Below, one piece after another: positions 1 through 11,389 of a stretch of 64,000 bases of DNA. A program made the position numbers and the translations under genes. Under the pieces are notes generated by a model, which had not been told where the DNA came from, did no database searches, and saw nothing but the letters and a program-made list of their open reading frames with translations. Each line of letters begins with the position of its first letter. The stretch's first letter is position 1. Source of the stretch: Serratia liquefaciens (GTDB taxonomy: Bacteria; Pseudomonadota; Gammaproteobacteria; Enterobacterales; Enterobacteriaceae); assembly GCA_012719855.1 (NCBI GenBank), contig JAAXZN010000001.1, forward strand, positions 1 to 64,000, written 5' to 3'.

Positions 1-230
1 ATCGATTGCAGAAGGAAGTATTGAGTTAATTAATCGCCAATTTGTCAGGTTTTTAATCAGGCTCTTTCCGCTTAGAAAATTCTCCCCGTTTATCATGATG
101 TTAATTTTTAATCATCTAATAAATAGCGTTCCTTTCGCGAGTCAGCTCCCAAAATGACCGAAGAAATATTGCCAAAGCGCCGGCGCTCTGGCTTGACAAG
201 GTTTTCATACCCTCCGTAAACTCCATTATG
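1..230. other. Intergenic leader upstream of dcw cluster
   Basis: AT-rich stretch ahead of the division cluster. No gene is supported here. The open frame on the minus strand between 108 and 299 runs across the mraZ promoter and start and resembles nothing I know. In E. coli the gene before mraZ is cra (fruR), which would lie outside this window. Confidence 0.6.
193..222 (+). promoter_or_regulatory. Pmra-type promoter of the dcw cluster
   Basis: A perfect TTGACA (193-198) is followed after 18 bp by TAAACT (217-222, 4 of 6 matches to TATAAT). Position and sequence closely resemble the E. coli Pmra promoter that drives much of the division and cell-wall cluster. It lies about 60 bases before the mraZ start. 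Confidence 0.75.
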
Positions 231-255
231 TGGGAATTTGTGGGGTAAAGTGGTG
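231..255 (+). promoter_or_regulatory. Three MraZ-binding boxes
   Basis: Three direct repeats TGGGA (231-235), TGGGG (241-245) and TGGTG (251-255) are each separated by exactly 5 bases. This is the TGGGN-N5 array bound by MraZ upstream of mraZ in E. coli. It sits just downstream of the predicted -10, so MraZ would repress its own operon. The third box deviates at one position (TGGTG). Confidence 0.8.
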
Positions 256-283
256 AAAACGGTCGTGAAGGGGTAACTCAGGT

Positions 284-742
284 ATGTTCCGTGGAGCAAC
301 GATGGTTAACCTCGACAGCAAAGGGCGGCTTGCCGTTCCCACCCGATATCGGGATTTGCTGAACGAGCAATCGCAAGGCCAAATGGTTTGTACCATTGAC
401 CTCCACCAGCCCTGCCTGCTGCTCTACCCACTGCCCGAATGGGAAGTTATTGAACAAAAGTTATCCCGTCTGTCGAGTATGAATCCCGCCGAGCGTCGCG
501 TTCAGCGCCTGCTGTTGGGTCATGCCAGTGAGTGTCAGATGGACAGCGCCGGCCGTTTGCTGTTAGCCACTACGCTACGTCAGCATGCCGGGCTTACCAA
601 AGAAGTGATGCTGGTCGGGCAGTTCAACAAGTTTGAACTGTGGGATGAACAGACCTGGTATCAACAAGTCAAGGATGATATTGACGCAGAACAGTCGACT
701 CAGGAACCGTTGTCTGAGCGGCTACAGGACTTGTCGCTATAA
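284..742 (+). CDS. mraZ: Transcriptional regulator MraZ
   Basis: A 152-residue protein, the usual MraZ length, with two AbrB/SpoVT-like swapped-hairpin DNA-binding repeats. The N-terminal [19 protein letters not shown] is typical and fixes the start at the ATG at 284. Established role: binds TGGGN repeats in its own promoter and represses the dcw operon; three such boxes are visible upstream. First gene of the cluster, two bases before rsmH. Confidence 0.97.
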   Translation: MFRGATMVNLDSKGRLAVPTRYRDLLNEQSQGQMVCTIDLHQPCLLLYPLPEWEVIEQKLSRLSSMNPAERRVQRLLLGHASECQMDSAGRLLLATTLRQHAGLTKEVMLVGQFNKFELWDEQTWYQQVKDDIDAEQSTQEPLSERLQDLSL

Positions 743-744
743 GC

Positions 745-1686
745 ATGTTGGAAAACTATAAACACACTACCGTACTGTTGGATGAGGCGGTTAACGGCCT
801 CAACATTCGCAGTAACGGCATCTATATCGACGGTACTTTTGGCCGCGGTGGCCATTCGCGTCTGATTCTGTCCCAGCTTGGGCCGGAAGGACGTTTGCTG
901 GCAATTGACCGCGACCCACAGGCGATTGCAGCCGCCAAGTCTATTGATGACCCTCGTTTTAGCATCGTACACGGCCCATTCTCAGAGTTGTCGCACTATG
1001 TGCGGGAACGCGAATTAGTGGGGAAGATTGATGGCATCTTGCTCGATCTGGGGGTTTCTTCACCGCAGTTGGATGACGCGGAACGCGGTTTCTCCTTCAT
1101 GCGTGACGGCCCACTGGATATGCGCATGGACTCCTCAAGCGGTCAGTCAGCCTCCGAGTGGCTGATGAAAGCGGAAGCAGACGACATCGCCTGGGTGCTG
1201 AAAACCTTCGGCGAAGAGCGTTTTGCCAAGCGTATCGCTCGCGCCATCGTGGAAAGAAATCTCGTCGAGCCGATGACCCGTACCAAAGAACTGGCGGACT
1301 TGATCGCCAACGCCAGCCCGTTCCGGGATAAGCACAAGCACCCGGCAACCCGCAGCTTCCAGGCGATCCGTATCTACATCAACAGTGAATTGGAAGAGAT
1401 CGAACGTGCGTTGGACGGCGCGCTGGAAGTGCTGGCCCCGCAGGGCCGCCTGTCGATCATCAGTTTCCACTCGCTGGAAGACCGCATCGTTAAACGCTTC
1501 ATGCGTCACCATAGCCGCGGTGCTCAGGTGCCGGCCGGTATCCCGCTGACGGAAGAGCAACTGCGCAGTATGGGCGGACGCACGCTGAAAGCGCTGGGCA
1601 AGATGATGCCTGGGGATGCTGAGGTGGCGGAAAACCCACGAGCACGTAGCTCAGTGCTGCGTATTGCCGAGAGGATGCCGGTTTGA
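745..1686 (+). CDS. rsmH: 16S rRNA (cytosine1402-N4)-methyltransferase RsmH
   Basis: A 313-residue protein matching RsmH (MraW). It uses S-adenosylmethionine to methylate N4 of C1402 in the 30S decoding centre. The SAM-binding motif [10 protein letters not shown] is at residues 29-38, and the downstream [17 protein letters not shown] segment is typical of the family. The ATG is 2 bases after the mraZ stop. Its TGA stop overlaps the ftsL start, so the two are translationally linked. Confidence 0.97.
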   Translation: MLENYKHTTVLLDEAVNGLNIRSNGIYIDGTFGRGGHSRLILSQLGPEGRLLAIDRDPQAIAAAKSIDDPRFSIVHGPFSELSHYVRERELVGKIDGILLDLGVSSPQLDDAERGFSFMRDGPLDMRMDSSSGQSASEWLMKAEADDIAWVLKTFGEERFAKRIARAIVERNLVEPMTRTKELADLIANASPFRDKHKHPATRSFQAIRIYINSELEEIERALDGALEVLAPQGRLSIISFHSLEDRIVKRFMRHHSRGAQVPAGIPLTEEQLRSMGGRTLKALGKMMPGDAEVAENPRARSSVLRIAERMPV

Positions 1687-2003
1687 TTGGCAACGAACGC
1701 CACGGTTTGGTCGGCGTAATTGGCGGCGATCTGCTGCGTAACGCCAAGATTCCACTGATTTTGCTGATTGCTTCGTTGGTGTCTGCGGTTTTCGTCGTGA
1801 CCACCGCGCACCGCACCCGCTTGCTGACTGCCGAGCGCGAGCAGTTGGTTCTGGAGAGGGACGCTCTGGACATCGAGTGGCGTAACCTGATTCTTGAAGA
1901 GAATGCCCTTGGGGATCACAGTCGGGTAGAACGCATCGCAACGGAAAAGCTGCAGATGCAACATGTTGATCCATCTCAGGAAAATATCATCGTTAAACAA
2001 TGA
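1683..2003 (+). CDS. ftsL: Cell division protein FtsL
   Basis: A 106-residue bitopic inner-membrane protein of the FtsQLB divisome subcomplex. It has a short cytoplasmic tail, one membrane segment (about residues 23-41) and a periplasmic coiled coil containing [20 protein letters not shown], nearly identical to E. coli. The only fitting start is a TTG at 1683 that overlaps the rsmH stop (TTGA). E. coli FtsL is about 121 residues, so the cytoplasmic tail is shorter here. A TTG start would make translation weak and dependent on rsmH. Confidence 0.93.
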   Translation: MIGNERHGLVGVIGGDLLRNAKIPLILLIASLVSAVFVVTTAHRTRLLTAEREQLVLERDALDIEWRNLILEENALGDHSRVERIATEKLQMQHVDPSQENIIVKQ

Positions 2004-2045
2004 ATGGTTTAACTGAAATCATTACACGGAGTAGAAAGGGAACGC

Positions 2046-3809
2046 ATGAAAGCAGCACGCCCCGGTAAGTTGAAACGCCAGGAAGATCAGGCCAGCTTTG
2101 TAAGCTGGCGTTTTGCGTTGCTGTGCGGCTGTATTTTGCTGGCGTTGGTAGGGCTGATGCTGCGGGTAGCTTATCTGCAGGTGATTAACCCGGACCGCTT
2201 GGTGAAAGAAGGCGACATGCGTTCACTGCGCGTGCAGGAAGTACCGACTGCGCGCGGCATGATCAGCGATCGTTCAGGTCGCCCGCTGGCGGTAAGTGTG
2301 CCGGTCAATGCAATCTGGGCGGACCCGAAAGAGCTGAATGAGCGTGGTGGCATCACGCTGGACAGTCGCTGGAAGGCTCTATCCGATGCACTGAATGTTC
2401 CGCTGGATCAGCTTTCTACCCGCATCAACGCCAACCCGAAAGGGCGCTTTGTCTACCTGGCGCGCCAGGTGAACCCGGCGATCGGCGACTACATTCGCAA
2501 GTTGAAACTGCCGGGGATTTACCTGCGTCAGGAATCCCGTCGCTACTATCCTTCCGGCCAGGTGACCTCTCACATTATTGGCGTGACCAACATTGACGGT
2601 CAGGGGATTGAAGGCGTCGAAAAGAGCTTTGACCGCTGGCTGACCGGGCAACCGGGCGAGAGAACCGTGCGTAAAGACCGCTTTGGCCGGGTCATCGAGG
2701 ATATCTCCTCGGTGGACAGTCAGGCAGCGCATAACCTGGTGCTGAGCGTCGATGAGCGCTTGCAGGCATTGGTTTACCGCGAACTCAACAACGCCGTGGC
2801 CTTCAACAAGGCTGAATCCGGTACCGCGGTGCTGGTGGACGTGAATACCGGCGAAGTGTTGGCGATGGCCAACAGCCCGTCTTACAACCCGAACAATATG
2901 GCCGGTACGCCGAAAGAAACCATGCGTAACCGTGCTATCACCGATATTTTTGAGCCTGGCTCCACCGTAAAACCTATGGTGGTCATGACGGCATTGCAGC
3001 ACGGCATTGTGAAAGAAAACAGCGTGCTGAATACCGTCCCTTACCGTATCAACGGCAAGGAAATCAGGGACGTTGCGCGTTACGCGGAACTCTCCCTGAC
3101 CGGGATCTTGCAGAAGTCGAGTAACGTCGGCGTTTCACGGCTGGCGTTATCGATGCCGTCCTCAGCGTTAGTAGATACTTACTCTCGTTTTGGATTGGGA
3201 AAAGCGACCAATTTGGGGCTGGTCGGAGAAAGCAGTGGCATATACCCAAAAAAACAACGGTGGTCTGACATAGAGAGGGCCACCTTCTCTTTCGGCTATG
3301 GGCTAATGGTAACCCCGTTACAGTTAGCGCGAGTCTACGCAACGATCGGCAGCCTGGGCGTTTATCGCCCGCTGTCGATTACTAAAGTTGACCCACCGGT
3401 TGCCGGTGAACGCGTCTTCCCCGAACCTCTGGTGCGCACCGTTGTGCACATGATGGAAAGCGTTGCCTTACCGGGCGGCGGTGGGGTGAAAGCGGCGATC
3501 AAGGGCTACCGCATTGCCATCAAAACCGGTACCGCCAAAAAGGTGGGCCCAGACGGCAAATACGTCAACAGATACATCGCTTATACCGCCGGCGTGGCGC
3601 CGGCCAGTAATCCTCGTTTTGCTCTGGTGGTGGTAATCAACGACCCGCAGGGCGGGAAATACTACGGTGGTGCGATCTCCGCACCGGTGTTTGGCGCCAT
3701 CATGGGCGGCGTATTGCGCACCATGAACGTTGAGCCGGATGCGTTGCCTACCGCTGAGAAAAGCGATTTTGTAACTAACAGAAAAGAGGGTTCAGGTGGC
3801 AGATCGTAA
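2046..3809 (+). CDS. ftsI: Septal peptidoglycan transpeptidase FtsI (PBP3)
   Basis: A 587-residue class B penicillin-binding protein that cross-links septal peptidoglycan as partner of FtsW. An N-terminal membrane anchor (about 22-41) is followed by the pedestal domain and the transpeptidase domain. The catalytic serine is S306 in GSTVKP, and the KTG motif is in AIKTGTAKK (about residue 495). The C-terminus ends in GSGGRS, like the E. coli precursor that Prc trims. The end overlaps the murE start. Confidence 0.97.
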   Translation: MKAARPGKLKRQEDQASFVSWRFALLCGCILLALVGLMLRVAYLQVINPDRLVKEGDMRSLRVQEVPTARGMISDRSGRPLAVSVPVNAIWADPKELNERGGITLDSRWKALSDALNVPLDQLSTRINANPKGRFVYLARQVNPAIGDYIRKLKLPGIYLRQESRRYYPSGQVTSHIIGVTNIDGQGIEGVEKSFDRWLTGQPGERTVRKDRFGRVIEDISSVDSQAAHNLVLSVDERLQALVYRELNNAVAFNKAESGTAVLVDVNTGEVLAMANSPSYNPNNMAGTPKETMRNRAITDIFEPGSTVKPMVVMTALQHGIVKENSVLNTVPYRINGKEIRDVARYAELSLTGILQKSSNVGVSRLALSMPSSALVDTYSRFGLGKATNLGLVGESSGIYPKKQRWSDIERATFSFGYGLMVTPLQLARVYATIGSLGVYRPLSITKVDPPVAGERVFPEPLVRTVVHMMESVALPGGGGVKAAIKGYRIAIKTGTAKKVGPDGKYVNRYIAYTAGVAPASNPRFALVVVINDPQGGKYYGGAISAPVFGAIMGGVLRTMNVEPDALPTAEKSDFVTNRKEGSGGRS

Positions 3810-5283
3810 TTTGCGCGATTTACTCGCTCCGTGGGTGCCAACGGCTCCCGGGCGCGCGCTGCGGGAAATGACATTAGACAGCCGTATTGCGGCTGCCGGG
3901 GATCTGTTTGTCGCCGTTGTCGGCCATCAAACGGATGGACGCCGCTATATTCCGCAGGCCATCGCGCAGGGCGTAGCCGCTGTGATTGCCGAAGCTGAAG
4001 GCCAGGCCGAAGACGGCGCTATCACCCAAATGCACGGCGTGCCGGTGATTTACCTGAGCCAGCTCAACCAGCGCCTTTCCGCACTGGCCGGGCGTTTTTA
4101 TCATGAACCGGCGGAACGTCTGCGTCTGGTCGGCGTCACGGGCACCAACGGCAAAACCACCACGACTCAGCTGCTGGCGCAGTGGGGCCAACTGCTGGGT
4201 GAGACCAGCGCCGTAATGGGCACCGTCGGCAATGGTTTGTTGGGCCAGGTTTGCCCGACTGAGAATACCACCGGCTCTGCGGTTGATGTTCAACACGTAT
4301 TAAACGAGCTGGTCGATCGCGGCGCTACCTTTGCAGCGATGGAAGTTTCTTCCCACGGCCTGGTGCAAAACCGCGTGGCGGCGCTGCCGTTTGCCGCTGC
4401 GGTGTTCACCAACCTGAGCCGCGATCACCTGGACTACCACGGTGACATGGCCAATTACGAAGCGGCCAAGTGGTCGCTGTTCGCCAGTCACGAAGTGGGC
4501 CAGGCGATTATCAATGCCGATGACGAAGTCGGTCAGCGCTGGCTGAGCCAATTGCCGGATGCGGTCGCTGTCACCATGCAGAATAACCTGCAGCCCGGCT
4601 GCCACGGTCGCTGGCTGAAAACCACCGAGGTTAACTATCACGATAACGGCGCCACGATCCACTTCAGCTCAAGCTGGGGCGACGGTGAAATAGAAAGCCG
4701 CCTGATGGGGGCCTTTAACGTCAGCAACTTGCTGTTGGCGTTGGCGACCCTGTTGTCGTTAGGGTATCCACTGGATGAGCTGGTGGCCACCGGCAATCAG
4801 CTGCAACCCGTGTGTGGCCGAATGGAAGTCTTTAACGCGCCGGGTAAACCGACGGTGGTGGTCGATTACGCCCACACCCCGGATGCGCTGGAAAAAGCAC
4901 TGGAAGCCGCGCGCCTGCACTGCCAGGGGCAGTTATGGTGCGTGTTTGGCTGCGGCGGCGATCGCGACAAGGGCAAGCGTCCGCTGATGGGCGGCATCGC
5001 CGAACAGTTCGCCGATCGCGTCGTTGTTACCGACGATAACCCTCGTACCGAAGAGCCGCAGGCGATCATCGCCGATATCCTGACCGGCCTGCTGGATGCC
5101 GGGCGTGCCCTGGTGATCCACGGCCGTGCGGAAGCCGTAACCAGCGCGATTATGCAGGCGCAAGAACAAGACGTGGTGCTGGTAGCCGGTAAGGGCCACG
5201 AGGATTACCAACTGGTGGGGAATCGCCGTCTGGATTACTCCGATCGCACCACCGTCGCGCGTTTGCTGGGGGTAGTAGCATGA
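3796..5283 (+). CDS. murE: UDP-MurNAc-tripeptide synthetase (meso-DAP adding) MurE
   Basis: A 495-residue Mur ligase adding meso-diaminopimelate to UDP-MurNAc-L-Ala-D-Glu in the cytoplasm. The ATP-binding GTNGKTTT is at residues 116-123. The DNPR motif (in [10 protein letters not shown], near 414) marks the meso-DAP-specific form. The GTG start at 3796, inside the end of ftsI, gives [10 protein letters not shown], the same N-terminus as E. coli. The stop overlaps the murF start (ATGA). Confidence 0.97.
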   Translation: MADRNLRDLLAPWVPTAPGRALREMTLDSRIAAAGDLFVAVVGHQTDGRRYIPQAIAQGVAAVIAEAEGQAEDGAITQMHGVPVIYLSQLNQRLSALAGRFYHEPAERLRLVGVTGTNGKTTTTQLLAQWGQLLGETSAVMGTVGNGLLGQVCPTENTTGSAVDVQHVLNELVDRGATFAAMEVSSHGLVQNRVAALPFAAAVFTNLSRDHLDYHGDMANYEAAKWSLFASHEVGQAIINADDEVGQRWLSQLPDAVAVTMQNNLQPGCHGRWLKTTEVNYHDNGATIHFSSSWGDGEIESRLMGAFNVSNLLLALATLLSLGYPLDELVATGNQLQPVCGRMEVFNAPGKPTVVVDYAHTPDALEKALEAARLHCQGQLWCVFGCGGDRDKGKRPLMGGIAEQFADRVVVTDDNPRTEEPQAIIADILTGLLDAGRALVIHGRAEAVTSAIMQAQEQDVVLVAGKGHEDYQLVGNRRLDYSDRTTVARLLGVVA

Positions 5284-6641
5284 TCCCTGTCTCCCTTCAG
5301 GCACTGGCCGACGTATTGAGCGCTGAGCTGATCGGCGCCGATTGCCAAATCGTTGAGGTGACGACAGATACCCGCCAGGTAACCGCTGGTTGCCTGTTTG
5401 TGGCATTGAAAGGTGAGCGTTTCGACGCTCACGATTTTGCTGTTGATGCGGTAGCTGCAGGTGCCGGGGCGCTGCTGGTAAGTAAGCGCTTATTGGTGGA
5501 TGTCCCTCAACTGGTGGTGAAAGACACCCGTCTGGCGTTAGGCCAGCTTGCTGCCTGGGTTCGCCAGCAGGTACCGGCCCGAGTCGTGGCGTTAACCGGC
5601 TCATCGGGCAAGACTTCGGTGAAAGAGATGGCCGCCGCTATCTTGCGTGAGTGCGGCGAAGTGCTTTATACCGCCGGCAATTTCAATAATGACATCGGCG
5701 TGCCTTTGACGCTGCTGCGTTTGCAGCCGCAGCACGACTTTGCGGTGATTGAGCTTGGCGCTAACCACATTGGCGAAATCGCCTATACCACCGCATTAAC
5801 TTGTCCGCAGACCGCCCTGGTGAATAACCTGGCGGCCGCTCATCTGGAAGGCTTTGGTTCTTTGGCCGGTGTTGCTCAGGCGAAAGGCGAAATTTTTACC
5901 GGCTTGCCGGCTGACGGCGTGGCGATCATCAACGCCGACAACAACGATTGGCCGCACTGGCAGAGCATGCTGGAGGGGAAAACCGTTTGGCGATTCTCTC
6001 CGCAGGCGGCAGAAGGCGTCGATTTCTTCGCCAGCGACGTGCAGGTCAACGGTGAAGGCACACAGTTTACGTTGCATAGCCCGTTCGGTACTGCGCCTAT
6101 CGCGCTGCCACTGCCAGGGCGTCATAACGTCGCCAACGCGTTGGCGGCAACGGCACTGGCAATGTCGGCCGGGGCATCGCTCGAGGCCGTGCGTCAGGGA
6201 CTCAAGCAACTGCAGGCGGTGCCGGGGCGTTTGTTCCCCATTGCGCTGGGTGCCGGCAAGCTGCTGCTGGACGACAGCTACAACGCCAACGTCGGTTCGA
6301 TGACCGCCGCTGCGCAGGTACTGGCGGAAATGCCAGGCTACCGCGTGATGGTGGTTGGCGACATGGCAGAGCTGGGGGCGGAAGCTGAAGAGTGCCATCG
6401 TCAGGTGGGCGAAGCGGCTCGGCTGGCGGGGATCGATAAGGTGCTGGGCGTAGGGCCATTGAGCCAAGCGCTGATTGCAGCCTCCGCTAACGGCGAACAT
6501 TTTCAGGATAAGGCAGCGGTGACCGCGCGCGTGGCGGAATTACTGTCGGAACATGCGGTAATTACCGTGTTAATCAAGGGTTCACGTAGTGCCGCAATGG
6601 AGCAGGTAGTACGCGCGTTACAGGAGAAAGCACCATGTTAG
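5280..6641 (+). CDS. murF: UDP-MurNAc-pentapeptide synthetase MurF
   Basis: A 453-residue Mur ligase that joins D-Ala-D-Ala to UDP-MurNAc-tripeptide, the last cytoplasmic step of the soluble precursor. The P-loop GSSGKTS is at 107-113. The central-domain motifs [10 protein letters not shown] and LLDDSYNAN are present. The ATG overlaps the murE TGA by one base, and its end overlaps mraY by 7 bases. Confidence 0.97.
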   Translation: MIPVSLQALADVLSAELIGADCQIVEVTTDTRQVTAGCLFVALKGERFDAHDFAVDAVAAGAGALLVSKRLLVDVPQLVVKDTRLALGQLAAWVRQQVPARVVALTGSSGKTSVKEMAAAILRECGEVLYTAGNFNNDIGVPLTLLRLQPQHDFAVIELGANHIGEIAYTTALTCPQTALVNNLAAAHLEGFGSLAGVAQAKGEIFTGLPADGVAIINADNNDWPHWQSMLEGKTVWRFSPQAAEGVDFFASDVQVNGEGTQFTLHSPFGTAPIALPLPGRHNVANALAATALAMSAGASLEAVRQGLKQLQAVPGRLFPIALGAGKLLLDDSYNANVGSMTAAAQVLAEMPGYRVMVVGDMAELGAEAEECHRQVGEAARLAGIDKVLGVGPLSQALIAASANGEHFQDKAAVTARVAELLSEHAVITVLIKGSRSAAMEQVVRALQEKAPC

Positions 6642-7717
6642 TTTGGCTGGCCGAACATTTGGTCAAATATTATTCCGGCTTCAACGTCTTTTCCTACCTG
6701 ACGTTCCGAGCCATTGTCAGCCTGCTGACCGCGCTGTTCCTCTCCTTGTGGATGGGGCCGCGGGTGATCAAACGCCTGCAGGAGATGTCCTTCGGCCAGG
6801 TGGTGCGTAACGACGGTCCAGAGTCGCATTTCAGCAAACGCGGCACGCCGACCATGGGCGGCATCATGATCCTGACTTCCATCACCGTTTCGGTGCTGAT
6901 GTGGGCGTATCCGTCCAACCCATATGTCTGGTGCGTGCTGTTCGTGCTGGTGGGTTATGGCATCGTTGGCTTCGTTGACGATTACCGCAAGGTGGTGCGC
7001 AAAGACACCAAAGGGCTGATCGCCCGCTGGAAATACTTCTGGCAGTCGGTGATTGCGCTGGTGGTTGCTTTCGCCATGTATGCCGTAGGAAAAGACACGC
7101 CAGCCACCGAGCTGGTTGTGCCGTTCTTTAAGGACATCATGCCTCAGCTTGGCCTGTTATACGTGCTGCTGGCGTACTTTGTCATCGTGGGGACCAGCAA
7201 CGCGGTCAACCTGACCGACGGGCTGGACGGCCTGGCGATTATGCCGACGGTGTTCGTGGCCGCCGGTTTTGCGCTGGTAGCCTGGGCGACCGGTAACATG
7301 AACTTCGCCAACTACCTGCATATTCCGTATCTGCGCCACGCCGGTGAGCTGGTGATCGTCTGTACCGCCATTGTCGGTGCCGGTCTGGGCTTTTTGTGGT
7401 TCAACACCTATCCGGCCCAGGTCTTCATGGGCGACGTGGGTTCGTTGGCGCTGGGCGGCGCGTTGGGCACCATTGCGGTATTGCTGCGCCAAGAGTTTTT
7501 GCTGTTGATTATGGGCGGCGTGTTCGTGGTTGAAACGCTGTCGGTGATTTTGCAGGTGGGGTCGTTCAAGCTACGCGGGCAACGTATTTTCCGCATGGCA
7601 CCGATTCACCACCACTATGAATTGAAAGGCTGGCCGGAACCACGCGTGATCGTGCGCTTCTGGATTATTTCGCTGATGCTGGTGCTGATTGGCCTGGCGA
7701 CGCTGAAGGTGCGGTAA
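6635..7717 (+). CDS. mraY: Phospho-MurNAc-pentapeptide translocase MraY
   Basis: A 360-residue polytopic inner-membrane enzyme that transfers phospho-MurNAc-pentapeptide to undecaprenyl phosphate, giving lipid I. The signature motifs are visible: [17 protein letters not shown] and, near the C-terminus, HHHYELKGW. About ten membrane segments are expected for the family. Its start lies inside the murF end, consistent with coupled translation. Confidence 0.97.
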   Translation: MLVWLAEHLVKYYSGFNVFSYLTFRAIVSLLTALFLSLWMGPRVIKRLQEMSFGQVVRNDGPESHFSKRGTPTMGGIMILTSITVSVLMWAYPSNPYVWCVLFVLVGYGIVGFVDDYRKVVRKDTKGLIARWKYFWQSVIALVVAFAMYAVGKDTPATELVVPFFKDIMPQLGLLYVLLAYFVIVGTSNAVNLTDGLDGLAIMPTVFVAAGFALVAWATGNMNFANYLHIPYLRHAGELVIVCTAIVGAGLGFLWFNTYPAQVFMGDVGSLALGGALGTIAVLLRQEFLLLIMGGVFVVETLSVILQVGSFKLRGQRIFRMAPIHHHYELKGWPEPRVIVRFWIISLMLVLIGLATLKVR

Positions 7718-7719
7718 CT

Positions 7720-9039
7720 ATGGCGGATTATCAGGGTAAAAAAGTGGTCATCATCGGGCTGGGCCTCACCGGCCTGTCCTGTGTTGATTTCTTTATGGCG
7801 CGTGGCGTAACGCCACGCGTTATGGATACCCGCATTTCACCTCCAGGGCTGGACAAGCTGCCTGAAAGCGTTGAGCGTCACCTGGGTGATTTGAATCAGG
7901 ATTGGCTGTTGGCGGCGGATTTGATCGTTGCCAGCCCAGGTATGGCCTTGGCGACCCCGGCGTTGAGCGCTGCTGCTGAGGCGGGCGTAGAGATTGTCGG
8001 CGATATCGAATTATTCTGCCGTGAAGCCCAGGCACCTATCGTGGCGATTACCGGTTCCAACGGGAAAAGTACCGTCACCACCCTGGTGGGTGAAATGGCG
8101 AAAGCCGCAGGTTGGGCGGTGGGCGTCGGTGGCAACATCGGTCTGCCTGCTTTGAGCCTGCTGCGCCAGGAGTGCCAGCTGTACGTGCTGGAGCTATCGA
8201 GCTTCCAACTGGAAACCACTTACAGCCTGCACGCGGCGGCGGCGACCATTTTGAACGTCACCGAAGATCATATGGATCGCTATCCGTTTGGGCTGCAGCA
8301 ATACCGCGCTGCCAAGCTGAAGGTCTATGAAAATGCCAGCCTGTGCGTGGTCAATGCCGATGACGCATTGACGATGCCGATTCGCGGGGCGGATCAACGT
8401 TGCATCAGCTTTGGCGCCGATGTCGGCGACTATCACCTGAACCGCCAACTGGGCGAGACCTGGTTGCGCGTGCGCGGCGAGAAAATTTTGAACACCCGCG
8501 AAATGAAGCTGACTGGCCGCCATAACTACACCAATGCGTTGGCTGCGCTGGCACTCGCCGATGCGGTGAACATCCCGCGCGCTTCCAGCCTGAAAGCACT
8601 GACCACTTATACCGGCTTGGCGCATCGCTTCCAATTGGCCTGGGAACATAACGGCGTTCGCTGGATTAACGATTCTAAAGCCACCAACGTTGGCAGTACC
8701 GAAGCGGCGTTGAATGGTCTGCAGGTGGATGGCACGTTGCACCTGCTGTTGGGCGGCGACGGCAAATCGGCCGATTTCTCTCCGCTGGCGCGCTACCTGC
8801 AAGGCGATAACGTTCGCCTTTACTGCTTCGGCCGCGATGGCGAACAGTTGGCTCAGCTGCGACCGGAGGTCGCTACGCTGACCGAGACCATGGAACAGGC
8901 GATGCAGACGATAGCCGGCCGGGTGCAACCTGGCGATATGGTGTTGCTGTCACCCGCCTGCGCCAGCCTGGATCAGTTCCGCAATTTTGAAGTTCGCGGC
9001 GACGAGTTTGCCCGTTTGGCACAGGAGCTTGGCGGATGA
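7720..9039 (+). CDS. murD: UDP-MurNAc-L-alanine:D-glutamate ligase MurD
   Basis: A 439-residue Mur ligase adding D-glutamate to UDP-MurNAc-L-Ala. A Rossmann-like N-terminal domain ([10 protein letters not shown]) is followed by the ATP-binding GSNGKST at 112-118 and the C-terminal ligase domain. Two bases separate it from mraY, and its stop overlaps the ftsW ATG. Confidence 0.97.
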   Translation: MADYQGKKVVIIGLGLTGLSCVDFFMARGVTPRVMDTRISPPGLDKLPESVERHLGDLNQDWLLAADLIVASPGMALATPALSAAAEAGVEIVGDIELFCREAQAPIVAITGSNGKSTVTTLVGEMAKAAGWAVGVGGNIGLPALSLLRQECQLYVLELSSFQLETTYSLHAAAATILNVTEDHMDRYPFGLQQYRAAKLKVYENASLCVVNADDALTMPIRGADQRCISFGADVGDYHLNRQLGETWLRVRGEKILNTREMKLTGRHNYTNALAALALADAVNIPRASSLKALTTYTGLAHRFQLAWEHNGVRWINDSKATNVGSTEAALNGLQVDGTLHLLLGGDGKSADFSPLARYLQGDNVRLYCFGRDGEQLAQLRPEVATLTETMEQAMQTIAGRVQPGDMVLLSPACASLDQFRNFEVRGDEFARLAQELGG

Positions 9040-10238
9040 GACTGCGCTTGCCGAACTTCGGGCTGACAGAGCTCTTTAAAAACTGGGTAGCGGGATCGCG
9101 AGATAACGATTCGGCCAATATGGTGCTGTACGACCGTACCCTGCTGTGGCTGACCTTTGGGTTGGCCATTATTGGTTTTGTGATGGTGACTTCGGCTTCG
9201 ATGCCGATCGGTCAGCGCCTGGCGGACGATCCGTTCTTGTTCGCCAAGCGTGATGCGCTGTATCTCGGGCTGGCGTTCGGTCTGTCGATGGTGACCTTGC
9301 GCATCCCGATGGAAGTCTGGCAGCGCTATAGCAACATCATGCTGCTGTTGTCGATTGTGTTGCTGTTGATCGTATTGGTGGTCGGCAGCTCGGTAAACGG
9401 GGCATCGCGCTGGATCTCGCTGGGGCCGCTGCGTATTCAGCCGGCAGAGCTGTCCAAGCTGTCGCTGTTTTGTTACCTGGCGAGTTATCTGGTGCGCAAA
9501 GTAGAAGAGGTGCGCAGCAACTTTTGGGGCTTCTGCAAGCCGATGGGCGTCATGGTGGTGTTGGCCGTGCTGCTGCTGGCTCAGCCGGATCTGGGTACCG
9601 TGGTGGTGCTGTTTATCACCACGCTGGCGATGCTGTTCCTGGCCGGCGCGAAAATGTGGCAATTCCTGGCGATTATCGGTTCCGGAGCCTTCGCGGTGGT
9701 GCTGTTGATCATCGCCGAACCTTACCGTATGCGCCGTGTCACCTCGTTCTGGAACCCGTGGGCCGATCCGTTCGGCAGCGGCTACCAGTTGACCCAGTCG
9801 CTGATGGCCTTTGGTCGTGGTGAATTCTGGGGGCAAGGGCTGGGTAATTCGGTGCAGAAACTCGAGTATTTGCCGGAAGCGCACACCGACTTTATCTTCT
9901 CGATTTTAGGCGAAGAACTGGGCTATATCGGTGTGGTTTTCGCATTGTTAATGGTATTCTGCGTCGCTTTTCGTGCTATGTCGATTGGCCGTCGTGCGCT
10001 GGAGCTTGATCAGCGCTTTTCTGGCTTTTTGGCCTGCTCCATCGGCGTGTGGTTCAGCTTCCAGGCGCTGGTCAACGTCGGTGCTGCTGCCGGTATGCTG
10101 CCGACCAAAGGTCTGACGCTGCCGCTGATCAGTTACGGCGGTTCGAGCCTGTTGATTATGTCGACGGCGATCGTGCTGTTGCTGCGTATTGATTATGAAA
10201 CGCGTCTGGCTAAAGCCCAGGCGTTTGTGAAGAGGTAA
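9036..10238 (+). CDS. ftsW: Septal peptidoglycan polymerase FtsW (SEDS)
   Basis: A 400-residue SEDS-family glycosyltransferase that polymerises septal glycan from lipid II together with FtsI. Many hydrophobic segments are visible, as are the conserved stretches [22 protein letters not shown] and ISYGGSSLL. It is somewhat shorter than E. coli FtsW (414) at the N-terminus. Overlaps the murD stop; murG follows after 3 bases. Confidence 0.96.
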   Translation: MRLRLPNFGLTELFKNWVAGSRDNDSANMVLYDRTLLWLTFGLAIIGFVMVTSASMPIGQRLADDPFLFAKRDALYLGLAFGLSMVTLRIPMEVWQRYSNIMLLLSIVLLLIVLVVGSSVNGASRWISLGPLRIQPAELSKLSLFCYLASYLVRKVEEVRSNFWGFCKPMGVMVVLAVLLLAQPDLGTVVVLFITTLAMLFLAGAKMWQFLAIIGSGAFAVVLLIIAEPYRMRRVTSFWNPWADPFGSGYQLTQSLMAFGRGEFWGQGLGNSVQKLEYLPEAHTDFIFSILGEELGYIGVVFALLMVFCVAFRAMSIGRRALELDQRFSGFLACSIGVWFSFQALVNVGAAAGMLPTKGLTLPLISYGGSSLLIMSTAIVLLLRIDYETRLAKAQAFVKR

Positions 10239-10241
10239 GGG

Positions 10242-11306
10242 ATGAGCGGGAAACCTAAGCGTTTAATGGTGATGGCAGGCGGTACCGGCGGACACGTGTT
10301 CCCGGGGCTGGCGGTCGCACATCATCTGATGGCGCAGGGCTGGCAGGTGCGCTGGCTTGGAACCGCAGACCGAATGGAAGCCGATCTGGTGCCAAAGCAC
10401 GGGATCGAGATTGATTTCATCCGTATTTCCGGCCTGCGCGGCAAAGGGCTGAAGGCCCAGTTGAGCGCGCCGCTGCGTATCTGGCAAGCCGTACGTCAGG
10501 CGAAGGCGATTATGCGCAGCTACCAACCGGACGTGGTGCTGGGAATGGGCGGTTACGTTTCCGGTCCTGGCGGTTTGGCCGCATGGCTGTGTGGCATCCC
10601 GGTGGTGCTGCACGAACAAAACGGCATTGCCGGACTGACCAATCGCTGGTTGGCGCGCATTGCCAAGAAAGTCTTGCAGGCCTTCCCTGGCGCGTTCCCC
10701 AATGCGGACGTGGTGGGCAACCCGGTACGCACCGACGTATTGGCGCTGCCGCTGCCGGCAGAGCGATTGACGGGGCGTGAAGGGCCAATTCGCGTACTGG
10801 TGATTGGCGGCAGTCAGGGGGCCCGCGTGCTGAATCAGACAGTTCCTGAAGTCGCGGCGAGATTGGGCGATAGAATTACGCTCTGGCATCAGGTAGGCAA
10901 AGGTGCGCTGGAAAATGTGTTGCGCGACTACGAGAGGGTAGGGCAGACGCAGCACAAGGTGACCGAGTTTATTGATGACATGGCGGCCGCATACGCCTGG
11001 GCTGACGTCGTGGTGTGTCGCTCTGGCGCGCTGACGGTCAGTGAGATCGCTGCTGCGGGACTGCCTGCGATATTTGTGCCTTTCATGCACAAAGACCGCC
11101 AGCAGTACTGGAATGCCCGCCCGCTGGAAGAAGCCGGCGCGGCGAAGATTATCGAACAACCACAGTTTAACGCTGATGTAGTGGCGGAGCTGCTGGCTGG
11201 CTGGGATCGTCCGACGCTGCTGGCGATGGCCGAAAAGGCCCGTGCCGTAGCCATTCTGGACGCTACCGAACGCGTAGCGGCGGAGCTGGTGCGCGTCGCC
11301 AAATAA
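10242..11306 (+). CDS. murG: UDP-GlcNAc:lipid I GlcNAc transferase MurG
   Basis: A 354-residue GT-B glycosyltransferase on the inner face of the membrane. It adds GlcNAc to lipid I to form lipid [16 protein letters not shown] (residues 13-26) is the first glycine-rich loop; the second domain carries [10 protein letters not shown] and the UDP-GlcNAc-binding segment [19 protein letters not shown]. The murG-murC gap holds two hairpin repeats. Confidence 0.97.
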   Translation: MSGKPKRLMVMAGGTGGHVFPGLAVAHHLMAQGWQVRWLGTADRMEADLVPKHGIEIDFIRISGLRGKGLKAQLSAPLRIWQAVRQAKAIMRSYQPDVVLGMGGYVSGPGGLAAWLCGIPVVLHEQNGIAGLTNRWLARIAKKVLQAFPGAFPNADVVGNPVRTDVLALPLPAERLTGREGPIRVLVIGGSQGARVLNQTVPEVAARLGDRITLWHQVGKGALENVLRDYERVGQTQHKVTEFIDDMAAAYAWADVVVCRSGALTVSEIAAAGLPAIFVPFMHKDRQQYWNARPLEEAGAAKIIEQPQFNADVVAELLAGWDRPTLLAMAEKARAVAILDATERVAAELVRVAK

Positions 11307-11314
11307 TATGCAGG

Positions 11315-11374
11315 GGTCTGGTTCGCCGGGCCTGAATTAAAGAATGTCATGTAGGGGCCCGGCATGCCGGACCC
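11315..11374. repeat. Two tandem hairpin repeats between murG and murC
   Basis: First hairpin: GGTCTGG (11315-11321), loop TTCG, CCGGGCC (11326-11332). Second: a 20-base near-perfect palindrome at 11355-11374 centred on GGCATGCC. Both follow a C/TAGGGG lead-in, so they look like two degenerate copies of one extragenic palindrome. They occupy most of the only sizeable gap in the mur block. No U-tract follows, so a terminator is unlikely. Confidence 0.65.
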
Positions 11375-11389
11375 GGATTAGAGAGAGTG

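Noticed and set aside
108-299. Minus-strand small frame over the mraZ promoter
   Set aside because: Covers the promoter, the MraZ boxes and the mraZ start; no homology recognised.
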